This document shows positions 8,991-18,031 of a stretch of DNA of 64,000 nt, piece by piece. The translations under genes and the position numbers were made by a program. The DNA is from Rubritalea tangerina (GTDB taxonomy: Bacteria; Verrucomicrobiota; Verrucomicrobiia; Verrucomicrobiales; Akkermansiaceae): contig NZ_JBHUJB010000022.1 of assembly GCF_042683245.1 (NCBI RefSeq), positions 1 to 64,000 on the forward strand. The letters run 5' to 3'. The notes under the pieces are model-generated. The model ran no database searches. It worked only from the letters and a program-made list of their open reading frames with translations, and was not told where the DNA came from. Position 1 is the first letter of the stretch, and each line of letters opens with the position of its first letter.

Positions 8991-9533
8991 ATGGAAGCTC
9001 TAGTAATCATGAATAAAACCAAACAGGAGACCTTCGCGGAATTGGCGAGGGAACATCACCGTGAGATACTGGTGTATGCGCGTGTGCTCACCAGAGAGGA
9101 TCACCAAAGCCGAGACATCGTACAGGAGTCGTTTGTGACGGCATGGGAGAATATGGAGCGGTTCGATGTGACTCGCGATTTCGGGTCGTGGCTGCGCGGG
9201 ATTGTTCGGAATAAATGGCGTGAGACGATGCGCCGAAACAAGAAGCAGGTAGCTCTGGAGGATGAGGCGCTGGAGTCTATGGAGGCCGAGATGCTGACGT
9301 GGCAAGAGCTCCGTCAGGATGGTGGCCCAAGCGTCTTTGTTAGGCTGGAGCATTGTATCAGTAAGTTACCTGATGCACTGGCTGGAGCTGTGAAGCGTTT
9401 TTATTACGAGGGGTGTTCGACAGATGAAGCAGCCGAAAAGTTAGAAATAGGAGGGGCGACCTTACGCAAAAGGTTAGAGAGGGCACGCCAATCGTTAGGT
9501 GAGTGTCTTAAAAATCAAAATCAGGAGGGATAA
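8991..9533 (+). CDS. ECF-type RNA polymerase sigma factor
   Basis: 180 residues with the two-domain layout of extracytoplasmic-function sigma factors. Region 2 spans about 20-90 (REILVYARVLTREDHQSRD, DIVQESFVTAWENM, then DFGSWLRGIVRNKWRE). Region 4 is a C-terminal helix-turn-helix (YEGCSTDEAAEKLEIG, GATLRKRLERAR). Start is uncertain: ATG at 8991 or the internal ATG at 9009, neither with a clear ribosome site. Three bases separate it from the next gene, whose N-terminus looks like a membrane anchor with a short cytoplasmic domain, so the two probably form a sigma/anti-sigma-like pair. The signal sensed is unknown. Confidence 0.85.
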   Translation: MEALVIMNKTKQETFAELAREHHREILVYARVLTREDHQSRDIVQESFVTAWENMERFDVTRDFGSWLRGIVRNKWRETMRRNKKQVALEDEALESMEAEMLTWQELRQDGGPSVFVRLEHCISKLPDALAGAVKRFYYEGCSTDEAAEKLEIGGATLRKRLERARQSLGECLKNQNQEG

Positions 9534-9536
9534 AAA

Positions 9537-11663
9537 ATGGATAAGAAAGATCAATTATTAGACGAGTTGTTGAAGGAACATGCAAAGCATGGGAGTGGGC
9601 AGGATGAGAAGTTTCTCAAGGAATTAGAGGAACGTATCGCGGCGAAAGAAAAGGTGGTAGAGATGACGGAGGATCCTGTTGCAGGAGTGAAGAGCCCTGG
9701 TATGCGCTGGGCGATGGGAAGTGGTATTGCTGCTTGTTTAGCCTTTGGAGTGACGGTGTTTTATATGCAGAGGAGGGATGTGGAAGAAGATCAAGGAGTG
9801 CATAAAATTTTGAGCTATTCGGATGTTGAGAATGAAGTTGCACCAATGAAGGTCGAGTCGCCGAGGGCTGTTGTTGAGGGAAAGAAAGAGATGCCTAAAG
9901 CAAGTGCTGAGATCGCACGCGTTGAGGACACTGTACTGAGAGATAAGTTGGCATTCCGCGCTGATTATTCTGGTGATGGGGCCTTGGCTGACCAGAGTGC
10001 GTCACGGGTTGACGCATTTGCGGCTGCTGATTCAGCCATAGCGGCGAATTCCGCAGCGCAGCCTCAAATGCGGATGCGATTGCAGAAGCAGATGCCTGGG
10101 GCAGCAAGTGCACCCAAGCCGGCTAGGGCGATGGCTTTAAAAAGAGAAGAAGCCTTTTTTGGGCGTGATGTGAGGAGACCGCAGATTGCGATTTGTCCAC
10201 CGCATCCAGGAGAGCCGCCATTGGAGAAGCCCAATGCTGAGCGTTACGGTGAGCTAAGCGACAACAAATGGACAGCTCCTGTGGATGAGCGTAGTGCACT
10301 TTCTACCTTTGCTGTGGATGTGGACACTGCTAGTTATGCGAATTTGCGTCGGATGATCAACCAAGGGCAAAAGGTTCCAAAAGATTCAATTCGTATTGAA
10401 GAGATGGTGAATTACTTTGACTACTCATATCCTCAGCCCAAAGGTGAGCATCCATTTTCTGTGCAGGTGGATTCCATGGCAGCACCTTGGAACCAGAAAC
10501 ATCGTCTCGTGCGCATTGGCCTGCAAGGAAAAGATATGGTACAGGAAGAGCGACCAGCAGCGAACTTGGTTTTCTTGTTAGATGTTTCAGGGTCAATGAA
10601 TAATTCTGCGAAGCTACCCTTGCTGAAGGAGTCCATGAAGTATTTGTTAGAAGAACTGAATGAAGAGGACACAGTGAGCATTGTTGTCTATGCAGGGGCG
10701 TCAGGTTTAGCCTTGCCGGCTACGAAGATGGATGATGTTGGGCGTCAGAAGGTCTTGGCTAAGATGGACAGTTTGAGGGCTGGAGGTTCGACAGCCGGTG
10801 GGCAAGGAATTAAGCTAGCCTATAAGGTTGCTCAGGAGCAATTTGTTAAAGGAGGGGTGAACCGTATCATTCTGGCTACAGATGGGGACTTTAATGTTGG
10901 GGTGTCAGATAGAGAGGCGTTAACGAAGCTCGTAAAAGAGAAAGCGAAAGGTGGGACCTATCTATCAGTGTTAGGCTTTGGATCAGGGAATATCAACGAT
11001 GCGATGCTTGAGTCCATCACCAACCATGGAAATGGGAACTATAGCTATATTGATACGATCAAAGAGGGGCGCAAGGTGTTGCTAGAAGACATGATGGGTA
11101 CTTTGGTGACGATAGCCAAAGATGTGAAGGTGCAGGTGGAGATGAACCCGAGTAAGGTGAAGGCGTATCGTTTGATTGGTTATGCGAATCGCATGTTGCC
11201 TCCAGAGGCCTTCTTAGATAAGAAGGTGGATGCTGGAGAGATTGGTGCTGGGCACAGCGTGACGGCACTCTATGAGATCATTCCTGCGGACGGAAAGCCC
11301 TTCGGGCCTGAGATTGATGCCTCTCGTTATTTTGAGAAGAAAGAAGAGGAGGCGAAAGTGGCATTAAAAGAGAGTGATGAGATGTGCTTTGTGAAGTTGG
11401 CATACAAGCAAGCGGAGCAGAAGGTCGATGACGAGAGTACCTACTTGACTGTGCCATTTGTTGATGGGGCTGAGAGTGATTCAAAGGTTGATCTTAATTT
11501 CGCAGCAGCAGTGGCTTTGTTTGGGATGCAATTGCGAGAGAGTGAGTACAAAGGGAATGGCGACCTTAAGATGGTGCAGGCACTCGCGGAAAAGGGATTA
11601 GGCAATGATGGGAAAGGGCTGCGTGCTGAGTTCATCAAGCTAGTAGAGAAATACGAAAAGTAG
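9537..11663 (+). CDS. Membrane-anchored von Willebrand factor A protein (YfbK-like, DUF3520)
   Basis: 708 residues. A charged cytoplasmic segment of about 55 residues precedes one transmembrane helix (about 58-77), then an Ala/Pro-rich linker. The YfbK signature DERSALSTFAVDVDTASYANLRR lies at about 245. The vWA domain follows with an intact MIDAS metal site: DVSGSMNNS, the TAGG threonine loop and ATDGDFNVGVS. The C-terminal part (about 530-700) is the DUF3520 region. The cytoplasmic stub beside a co-transcribed sigma factor suggests an anti-sigma role with the vWA domain as outer sensor or adhesion module; that link is inference from gene order. A strong hairpin terminator closes the unit. 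Confidence 0.85.
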   Translation: MDKKDQLLDELLKEHAKHGSGQDEKFLKELEERIAAKEKVVEMTEDPVAGVKSPGMRWAMGSGIAACLAFGVTVFYMQRRDVEEDQGVHKILSYSDVENEVAPMKVESPRAVVEGKKEMPKASAEIARVEDTVLRDKLAFRADYSGDGALADQSASRVDAFAAADSAIAANSAAQPQMRMRLQKQMPGAASAPKPARAMALKREEAFFGRDVRRPQIAICPPHPGEPPLEKPNAERYGELSDNKWTAPVDERSALSTFAVDVDTASYANLRRMINQGQKVPKDSIRIEEMVNYFDYSYPQPKGEHPFSVQVDSMAAPWNQKHRLVRIGLQGKDMVQEERPAANLVFLLDVSGSMNNSAKLPLLKESMKYLLEELNEEDTVSIVVYAGASGLALPATKMDDVGRQKVLAKMDSLRAGGSTAGGQGIKLAYKVAQEQFVKGGVNRIILATDGDFNVGVSDREALTKLVKEKAKGGTYLSVLGFGSGNINDAMLESITNHGNGNYSYIDTIKEGRKVLLEDMMGTLVTIAKDVKVQVEMNPSKVKAYRLIGYANRMLPPEAFLDKKVDAGEIGAGHSVTALYEIIPADGKPFGPEIDASRYFEKKEEEAKVALKESDEMCFVKLAYKQAEQKVDDESTYLTVPFVDGAESDSKVDLNFAAAVALFGMQLRESEYKGNGDLKMVQALAEKGLGNDGKGLRAEFIKLVEKYEK

Positions 11664-11692
11664 TCATGTAATATCAAGTCGTGTGTGTCGCA

Positions 11693-11724
11693 AGTCAGCC
11701 TCCTCGGGGAGGCTGGCTTTTGTG
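11693..11724 (+). terminator. Rho-independent terminator after the vWA gene
   Basis: GTCAGCCTCC pairs with GGAGGCTGGC around a short CGG loop, followed by TTTT. Confidence 0.8.
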
Positions 11725-11893
11725 TTGTGACTCAAGAGAGCATGCTAGCGCATCATGGCTGGTGCATAGAGATGTGGTTTAGTCAGAAGGGCTAGTAGTA
11801 TTCTGTTAGTTAGGGGTGCAATGGTATATACTTGATAGGGAGAGTGTGTTCATTTAGATAAGGAATGTCGTATTTGAAAAGCACCCATAGATT

Positions 11894-12805
11894 ATGAAGA
11901 AAGCTATTTTATTGAGCCTCATTACGAGTTTACAAATCGGATCACTCGCAGCCAACACGGCAGTGAGAGAGTGGCAGTACCTAGATGGTAAGAAGTTTCA
12001 GGCATTGGTACTGGATTGGAACAGTGAAACTGATGTGGTTACATTAGCAAATGATGCGGGTGAGAAAAGTGAGGTGAAGCGGATGGAGTTAAGTCTGAGT
12101 GATCAGGCATATGTGAGGCAATGGTTTACCCACCGTGAAAAGTTAGATGCCAAGTTGACCGAAATGGGAGGGGGTTTGGAGTTCAAACAAACCACTGGGA
12201 AGTACACGATTGATTACTACGTTTATAAGCCTTCCAGTTATGTTGCTGATGGGAGCGCGCCGATGATGATTTTATTTTCTTCATCTGGCACGGGATACCG
12301 GATGATGTTGCGGCATTTTGAGGCAGCTGAGAAGGCTGGCCTGGTGTTAGTGACTGCGGATTACTTTAGTAATCACACTTTCGATTTTTATAACAAAAAG
12401 GGGTTGCGCAAGGTAAGCGAAGATCATTTTAGAGAGATGTTGCCGCAGTTAGAGGTCATTTCGCATGACCCGAGTCGGGTGTATTTGGGGGGAGACTCAG
12501 GCGGGGCGCTGAGGGCGTATTTTTACTCGGCAGTTATTGAGCGGCCATGGGCAGGCATTTATGCGAATGGTGGGTGGCTAGCACGTGATTACACGATGCA
12601 ATGTCGGGAGGGGATGCGTGTAGCGATGGTGAATGGACATAAGGACCACGGGGCAATCGCTTTTACGAAGCCTGATACAGATTATCTGTCAGAGAAACGT
12701 GGTTGTGAGGTCGCCTTATTTTCCTTTGAAGGTGGGCACCAGTTAGCAACGACAGATGCTCAGTTAGAGGCTTTCGAATGGCTGCTGGGAAAAGAGGGTG
12801 AATGA
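11894..12805 (+). CDS. Secreted SHD1-like plus alpha/beta-hydrolase-like protein
   Basis: 303 residues. A signal peptide (1-21, ending GSLAANTA) is followed by a small beta-rich module (about 23-75: REWQYLDGKKFQA, VKRMELSLSDQAYVRQW). That module matches the SHD1 repeat often found at the start of exported planctomycete and verrucomicrobial proteins. Residues about 90-300 look like a poly-hydroxybutyrate depolymerase/esterase-type alpha/beta hydrolase: IDYYVYKPSSY, PMMILFSSSGTGYRM, and a nucleophile elbow YLGGDSGGALRAYFYS in the usual place. A final EGGHQLATT could provide the catalytic histidine. Substrate unknown. It stands alone, converging on dusB with 9 bases between them. Confidence 0.65.
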   Translation: MKKAILLSLITSLQIGSLAANTAVREWQYLDGKKFQALVLDWNSETDVVTLANDAGEKSEVKRMELSLSDQAYVRQWFTHREKLDAKLTEMGGGLEFKQTTGKYTIDYYVYKPSSYVADGSAPMMILFSSSGTGYRMMLRHFEAAEKAGLVLVTADYFSNHTFDFYNKKGLRKVSEDHFREMLPQLEVISHDPSRVYLGGDSGGALRAYFYSAVIERPWAGIYANGGWLARDYTMQCREGMRVAMVNGHKDHGAIAFTKPDTDYLSEKRGCEVALFSFEGGHQLATTDAQLEAFEWLLGKEGE

Positions 12806-12814
12806 GAGGTCGAG

Positions 12815-13876
12815 CTATTCGCTGTGCACTGGTGCGTGGTCGAACTTTCCAGCGAGGTGGTCGGCTGCGATATCTTCTAACTCGTTGACTGAGATGACGG
12901 TGCAGAGCTTTTGGCGGAGGGCCTTGGCTCCGGAGAAGCCTTTACAGTAGGCCATGAGTCGTGAGCGCATGGCCATGATAGTGTGTTTTTCTTCGCCACC
13001 GTAACGGTCTGATTGGGTAGCGAGTGAACAGTGGCGGATAATGAGTCTCCAGCGTTCTTCAATTTGGATTGGGGGAAGGTGTTCGCCAGTTTCAAGGTAG
13101 TGTTTGGCTTCACGGAAGATCCATGGGTTTTGCATGGCGGCGCGACCGATCATGAGGCCTGATACGGCGGTGGAATTTTTACGACGTTCCACGTCTTCGC
13201 CTGAAGCTATATCACCATTGCCGATGACTGGCAGGTCGGTCGACTGGGCGCAGGCATCGATGATCTCCCAATTGGCCTCCCCTCGGTAGCCCTGTGAGCG
13301 GGTGCGGCCGTGGATAGCAATTTGTTGCATGCCGCAGTCTTCGAGGGTTTTGCACACCTCGATGGCATTGATACTTTTCTCATCCCAGCCGACACGAATT
13401 TTTGCGGTGACGGGGACTTGGTCACCGACGGCTTTAGCGACTCCCGACGCCACTGACGCCAAGAGTGGGCAGTCTTTCAGCAAGGAAGAACCGCCATTTT
13501 TTGAGACCACTTTACTGACTGGGCAGCCAAAGTTGATATCAATGAAATCTGGTTGTTTCCAATCGATGATTTTTTTAGCGGCTTCACCCATGCGTTCACC
13601 ATCGGCGCCAAAGAGCTGCACGCCAACCGGGCGCTGGCCTTCATGGAATTCGGTATACTTACGGGTGCGGTCATCACGTCGGACGATTCCTTCTGCGGAG
13701 ACAAACTCGGTGACCATGACGTCTGCGCCGAGCTCCTTGCAGATGGTACGGAATGTGACATCAGTCACTCCAGCCATAGGAGCGAGAAAAAGAGGGAATT
13801 TGCCGTTGTCGAACCAGGGAAGCACGATGGTAAGTAGGTGATGGGTGAAGGGCTTGGGCGGGATGCTATTCACCAA
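12815..13876 (-). CDS. dusB: tRNA-dihydrouridine synthase (DusB type)
   Basis: FMN enzyme that reduces specific uridines in the tRNA D-loop with NADPH. 353 residues. Motifs: FLAPMAGVTDVTFR at the start of the TIM barrel, DINFGCPVSKVV with the catalytic cysteine, KIRVGWDE, IAIHGRTRSQGY and PVIGNGDIASGED (phosphate binding), and MIGRAAMQNPW. The C-terminal helical domain is present. The start is unclear: the first in-frame codons are TTG and GTG, with no ATG before the barrel, so initiation at TTG 13876 or GTG 13873 is likely. It is convergent with the hydrolase-like gene and is followed upstream by the zinc-ribbon gene on the same strand. Confidence 0.92.
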   Translation of the reverse strand: MVNSIPPKPFTHHLLTIVLPWFDNGKFPLFLAPMAGVTDVTFRTICKELGADVMVTEFVSAEGIVRRDDRTRKYTEFHEGQRPVGVQLFGADGERMGEAAKKIIDWKQPDFIDINFGCPVSKVVSKNGGSSLLKDCPLLASVASGVAKAVGDQVPVTAKIRVGWDEKSINAIEVCKTLEDCGMQQIAIHGRTRSQGYRGEANWEIIDACAQSTDLPVIGNGDIASGEDVERRKNSTAVSGLMIGRAAMQNPWIFREAKHYLETGEHLPPIQIEERWRLIIRHCSLATQSDRYGGEEKHTIMAMRSRLMAYCKGFSGAKALRQKLCTVISVNELEDIAADHLAGKFDHAPVHSE

Positions 13877-13900
13877 TTAGCATCAATGTGCAATCACGAA

Positions 13901-14599
13901 TTAGCAATATAAAATGCGTCCGCAGTTCTCGCACTGGGCCACCGATTTTTCTGACTGGACGGCGACGACAGTGGAGGCAGTCACTTTCATGTGGCAGCCA
14001 CCACATTGTGATCCTTTGAGCGGGGCGACTGGGTCATCACCTTTGCTTTTGAGCAGGCGGTCATAGAGTGCGAGAAGTGAGCCATCTACGGCTTTGACAA
14101 GTTCGGCGCGTTCGGATTGGAGTTCCTGGAGGCGTTCTTTGTTTTGGTTGGCTTTTTCGTCGAGGTCCGCGATGTCTTTATTGACTTCCTTTTGAGTGAG
14201 CGCGAGTGCCTCCATGGCTTTAGAGTGACTAGCTTTTAGTTCATCAGCTTTTTCCATCAACTCGAGCTCATTGGTTTCGAGTTCATCGACCATTTCTGTG
14301 TAGCGGATGACTTCATTACCGAGTGCGGTATATTCGTCATTTTTTTTGGTCTCGAATTGTTGTGTTTTGAGTTTTGCGATGGTATCGCGGCGGGTAGCGA
14401 TGTCGAGTTCGAGGTTTTTGATCGCTACTTCGTTGTCTTGGTAGGCGGTTTTGGCATCGGCCACCGCTTTTTTATCTTTGCTGAGTTTGTCTTCGGCGCG
14501 TGCTTTGTCGCGGGGGATTTTCGCGAGGTTTTGCTGGACCGTATTGATCTTTTGGTCGCGGTTTTGGACGATGAGAAGGGACTCGACTTCAGGTAACAT
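13901..14599 (-). CDS. Coiled-coil protein with C4-type zinc ribbon
   Basis: About 232 residues from the ATG that gives MLPEVESLLIVQNRDQ; the longer frame lacks support. A long coiled coil fills residues 10-170, with IPRDKARAEDKLSK at about 32. The C-terminus is a four-cysteine ribbon, CGGCHMK and CENCGRILYC. This is the widespread bacterial family (Pfam zf-RING_7/CsgI-like) with a proposed nucleic-acid role and no settled function. Its start lies 122 bases from the divergent gene at 14721, so the two probably share a promoter region. Confidence 0.8.
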   Translation of the reverse strand: MLPEVESLLIVQNRDQKINTVQQNLAKIPRDKARAEDKLSKDKKAVADAKTAYQDNEVAIKNLELDIATRRDTIAKLKTQQFETKKNDEYTALGNEVIRYTEMVDELETNELELMEKADELKASHSKAMEALALTQKEVNKDIADLDEKANQNKERLQELQSERAELVKAVDGSLLALYDRLLKSKGDDPVAPLKGSQCGGCHMKVTASTVVAVQSEKSVAQCENCGRILYC

Positions 14600-14720
14600 A
14601 GAGAAAGCTCTATCTGGCGAATTCCTTGTACGCAAGTGCTACCCGTCGGATTGGAGAAATTTTGTGACTCGCCATCCTAACAAGGGCACAGTAAGCTCAG
14701 TCTAAGAGTTGAGCGAAGCT

Positions 14721-16295
14721 ATGAGTGAGATAAAGATCCAATGCCCAGAGTGTCACGAGCGTTTTGAAGTCCCAGAAGAGCTGATGGGAGAAGCGGTAGA
14801 ATGTGGAAGTTGTGGGCATCCATTTGATCTCTCAGAGGAGCACATTGATACCCTAGCGATGCGGCATTTTCCGGGTGAGAAGGCAGATCAACTTGCGAGT
14901 TTCACAAAGAAAAGTCCAGATATAGGTCAGGTTGCGGATGTTTCTTTTGAGACTGCTGAGTATGACCAGCAGGTTGACCCAAGTGAACTCACGCCCTTGG
15001 GGCCGAGAAGGATTCTCTCGATTTTTATTGGGATAGGTTTCATGTCAGGAATGATTCTGCTGTTTGTCTTAGGGGGAGGAGAGGGGGGGATTTTGACCGA
15101 TGTGACTGATGATAAGCGCTGGGTTTTGGCGGGGTTTGCTGCTTTACTGGGTAGCTTGTTGATTATCTTTGGTTTCAGGAAGTATCGTGTGGTTGGAGTC
15201 ATCCTTGCTCTATTGTTAGCAGCAGGGGTGTGTTCGATGCCGTTACTTTATCCTGAGCAACTGTCTCCTGGTTCGGAGGGTGACATTCAGATCAATGTGG
15301 AGTCCACTGAGGGAGAGCAAGAAGATGCCGAACTAGCGTTAGAGCGCTATAAGTTAGGCATCGGTTACGATTCTATTGAGAGTAAAATAGCTGATGCTCA
15401 GTCTCCGGAAGATGTACTGGCCATTACTTTGATTCGGTCCAAGCCCGCGCATACGGACACCATCATCAAGTACTTAGCATCTGCCTTGAAGAGCGATGAG
15501 TTACCTCGGGTGTACAAAAATCGGAAAGTTAACGAAGTCCCAGCCACGGTGGTCCTGTATTTAGAGGCAAGTGTCGACATTGATCAGGCTGCAGAGGCTT
15601 TGAAGCGGGTGGGGGCTGTGGCTAAGGTGCACCGCGAGCTCCGAGTGATTGATGTGTACGTGGATTTAGAATCGATGAAGGTTGCTGATTCGGACGCTTT
15701 GCTAGATGAGGCGCATCCAAACTTTTACCGGCTCAATTTAAAAGAGCTGAAGCATATTGATCCCAAGCGGCAGCATGATGCAGTATTGAGGTTAGCAAAG
15801 GTGAGTAAGCTTTCGCTCAGGTCAGATATTGCGAATCAGTTATTGGTTCTTTCTGAGAATGTTTCAGACGAACATTGGGAAGATCTAATGGGGGCGATGA
15901 CTGTGTGGAGTGTTGAGGGGGACGGAGCTGCAGACATTATATTGAAGCGGGCTAGAGAACTGGCCTTGAATCAAAAAACGGTGTCGCGTGGTTATGTGGA
16001 TTTTATCATTGGCCAAAAGGTGCGTGAGGGGGGAGATGTAGTGCTTTACGCGTGGATGCGGGACCCAGTGGGGATGGAGGCAGAATTGGTAGAAGCGGGG
16101 CCAATGGTGGAAGAAATTTTGATAGAAATGATGCCAGAATTAGAGCCCATTCAGCTGCAATCTGCTGCAAATGCGCTGAGAAAGTTTGGGAGTAAGGCTG
16201 CGCTTCCTGCGTTACTCACTGCGTATGAGTCATCTAGTGGGGATGTGAAAAAATCTCTAAAAGCAACCATTGACGAGATTGAATCTCGCGAGTAG
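14721..16295 (+). CDS. Zinc-ribbon membrane protein with helical-repeat C-terminus
   Basis: 524 residues from the ATG at 14721. An MJ0042-like zinc ribbon (CPECHERFEVPEEL, ECGSCGHPFDL) sits at the N-terminus. Then come three hydrophobic segments between about 95 and 185: FIGIGFMSGMILLFVLGGG, WVLAGFAALLGSLLIIFG and VVGVILALLLAAGVC. The remaining 300 residues are helical and acidic, with ARM/HEAT-like repeats (for example SAANALRKFGSKAALPALL). No enzyme motif is visible. The layout, with a zinc ribbon in the cytoplasm tethered to membrane helices, recurs in Planctomycetes-Verrucomicrobia; the role is unknown. It is followed by tRNA-Leu. Confidence 0.7.
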   Translation: MSEIKIQCPECHERFEVPEELMGEAVECGSCGHPFDLSEEHIDTLAMRHFPGEKADQLASFTKKSPDIGQVADVSFETAEYDQQVDPSELTPLGPRRILSIFIGIGFMSGMILLFVLGGGEGGILTDVTDDKRWVLAGFAALLGSLLIIFGFRKYRVVGVILALLLAAGVCSMPLLYPEQLSPGSEGDIQINVESTEGEQEDAELALERYKLGIGYDSIESKIADAQSPEDVLAITLIRSKPAHTDTIIKYLASALKSDELPRVYKNRKVNEVPATVVLYLEASVDIDQAAEALKRVGAVAKVHRELRVIDVYVDLESMKVADSDALLDEAHPNFYRLNLKELKHIDPKRQHDAVLRLAKVSKLSLRSDIANQLLVLSENVSDEHWEDLMGAMTVWSVEGDGAADIILKRARELALNQKTVSRGYVDFIIGQKVREGGDVVLYAWMRDPVGMEAELVEAGPMVEEILIEMMPELEPIQLQSAANALRKFGSKAALPALLTAYESSSGDVKKSLKATIDEIESRE

Positions 16296-16348
16296 GCTGC
16301 GCCCCGCAGGTTGCATATGGGACCATCTACTGGGCCCTGAATTGCAAA

Positions 16349-16435
16349 GCCGTCGTGGCGGAATTGGTAGACGCCGCAGACTTAAAATCTGCTGTCCTTC
16401 GGGACGTACCGGTTCGAGTCCGGTCGACGGTACCA
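16349..16435 (+). tRNA. tRNA-Leu (UAA)
   Basis: 87 nt with an encoded CCA end. The acceptor GCCGTCG pairs with CGACGGT, leaving one G-U pair. The anticodon stem GCAGA/TCTGC encloses the loop CTTAAAA, giving anticodon UAA. The long variable arm (GTCCTTCGGGAC) is typical of class II leucine tRNAs, and the T arm contains GGTTCGAGTCC. The tRNA lies at the edge of the defence island. Confidence 0.97.
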
Positions 16436-16444
16436 CTGCACTCT

Positions 16445-16478
16445 AAAAAATGCGCGATCTGAGAGGGTCGCGTTTTTT
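16445..16478 (+). terminator. Terminator after tRNA-Leu
   Basis: AAAAAATGCGCGA pairs with TCGCGTTTTTT; the A and T tracts flank the GC core, so it could work in both directions. Confidence 0.75.
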
Positions 16479-16647
16479 GTTGGAAAGAAGCTTGTGTGGC
16501 CATTGTGTGGCCGTTTTGAAGGATGAGATTTTGGGTGGGCGTTTACAGAAATCAGCAGGAGCTACAAAAACAGATGAGGTACCAAGAAAAGTTTAAGCTA
16601 GGTTGCCTATTCCTAGCACCGCATGTGAAATAAGCTAAAGGTGGAGA

Positions 16648-16858
16648 TTAATACCATCTCTCGACACTGAAAAGACGAATGGAGTGTGGTTCAGTCTAGT
16701 GAAGTTTGCGCTATGCGATTTTAGCGTAAATCGGATTATCTTACAGAATGCCATCGTTGTCATTCAGTAGTCCTGCGCGTGCGGATCTCCTTCACTCCGC
16801 CTTGACATTCTGCACGCTCATTCCGGGCGTTCGTCCATTCTGTTTCGTAGGAGTATGA
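16648..16858 (+). repeat. Miniature inverted-repeat element, copy A
   Basis: About 210 bp, with the left end TTA-ATACCATCTCTCGAC and most of the internal sequence shared with copies D and E: GAAGTTTGCGC, CGATTTTAGCGTAAATCGG (internal hairpin), the ATGCCATCGTTGTCAT hairpin and TTCACTCCGC. The right terminal repeat has decayed after CCATTCTGTTTCG, so the duplication is lost on this side. It is intergenic, between tRNA-Leu and the HIRAN/GIY-YIG gene. Confidence 0.8.
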
Positions 16859-16996
16859 GCTCGATCGATAAGCTCAATTGCAGCTAATAGCATGAGTGGT
16901 TTGTGGGGGCGTTCGTGCCGATTGGCACCTGTACCGATACATTCGACGTTGAGGTCATAGAGCCCTGTAAATGAACGATTTATTGGTTGTTTGACT

Positions 16997-17911
16997 TTAT
17001 GTGTTAGATTCGACGAGGTAGATGAGCAGACAAATTAAACTGATGAAAACCAAGATTGTGAACCATGGAATAGGCAGAGGCTCGGCTTTTCTTTTTTTCT
17101 CAGGATGAGAGGGTGCGGGAGCTTGAGGAGTTATGCAGGAATGTAGATCAGAGTGGGAACCAAAATCTCTTTTTTCAGAAAGTCGTTGTTGAGAGGTGGG
17201 ATCATATGCTGAGATTGATGTCTGGATATTAGTATTTTTACCGGTTGCACCTTGCCCGTCTGCGGTGGCGTTGTACCCGTTCTGATGACTGTCGAACTTA
17301 CTGATCCACTTTTCTTCGGCTGAGCTAAAATCTGAACCTTCCATACTCTCAAGAAGCGAGAACTGGAAATCCGAGGGCGTGTATGAATTCCATGCTTCCT
17401 GCAGTTGTTTGTTTGTATGTCTTTTGTGTTTAAGGTCCTGTATGTGCGTACGGAAGCGTGCATCAATGTTCTTAGCTGATCCTATGTAGCACCTTCGCTC
17501 AGGAATGCAAAAAATCCGATACACGCCCCTCACGTTCTTGTACGAACCAGCTTCTGTTAGGATTTGCTCTATGGCCGAATCTGCATAGGGATCTTGAATG
17601 TTGATATTTATAGAGACTCCGGGGAAGCGTTCTAGATTTGGGGGCTTAGGCTTCTTTGAAGTGACGCGAGAGATCTTTGCTGAAGCTTGATTGCCTACAT
17701 CCAATAATGGAGCTAGTTTCTCTGCTAGGTCTTTGGGGATAAAACCTATCATCGATCCTTCCAGATGGACGGAGATAGCATTACGGTCATGTGGATTTTT
17801 TGGCTGACGATAGAGCTGTACCGAAGTTCCCGCCTTGAGCAGACCGGATCTCTTTAGGGCTGTTGCCTCGTAGGCCCATGTCCCTTGAAGCGGTGTTTTA
17901 TATTCAGTCAT
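16997..17911 (-). CDS. HIRAN plus GIY-YIG nuclease-like protein with C-terminal membrane anchor
   Basis: 304 residues. The N-terminal 90 match a HIRAN domain (YRQPKNPHDRNAISVHL, then GSMIGFIPKDLAEKLAP), a fold that binds DNA ends or damaged DNA. Residues about 125-220 are a GIY-YIG nuclease fold: RGVYRIF supplies the first motif, CYIGSAKNIDARFRTH the second with its arginine, E200 in SAEEKWIS could be the metal ligand, and GYNATADG closes it. Residues about 278-300 (PWFTILVFISLICLLIYLVE) form a transmembrane helix, leaving a very short tail. A membrane-tethered HIRAN/GIY-YIG combination is unusual. It is the last gene of the minus-strand defence island, 120 bases after hsdR. A role against incoming DNA is inference. 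Confidence 0.7.
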   Translation of the reverse strand: MTEYKTPLQGTWAYEATALKRSGLLKAGTSVQLYRQPKNPHDRNAISVHLEGSMIGFIPKDLAEKLAPLLDVGNQASAKISRVTSKKPKPPNLERFPGVSININIQDPYADSAIEQILTEAGSYKNVRGVYRIFCIPERRCYIGSAKNIDARFRTHIQDLKHKRHTNKQLQEAWNSYTPSDFQFSLLESMEGSDFSSAEEKWISKFDSHQNGYNATADGQGATGKNTNIQTSISAYDPTSQQRLSEKRDFGSHSDLHSCITPQAPAPSHPEKKRKAEPLPIPWFTILVFISLICLLIYLVESNT

Positions 17912-18031
17912 CGTTTGTAATCCCGTATTACTCTCAAATCATTCAACCCAACGCCCGTGATGTTAAGTCAAGCTCTAGAAAACTGAATCATGCGCATTGT
18001 CGAATGTTTCAGAAGTCATTTTAGTCTACGG

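Larger units (their letters stand above)
16436..16996. other. Gene-free junction between tRNA-Leu and the defence island
   Basis: It holds the tRNA terminator, a short tandem repeat (TGTGTGGCCA/TTGTGTGGCC, about 16493-16513) and miniature-element copy A. I see no gene, no integrase remnant, and no repeat of the tRNA 3' end elsewhere in the window. Confidence 0.6.
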
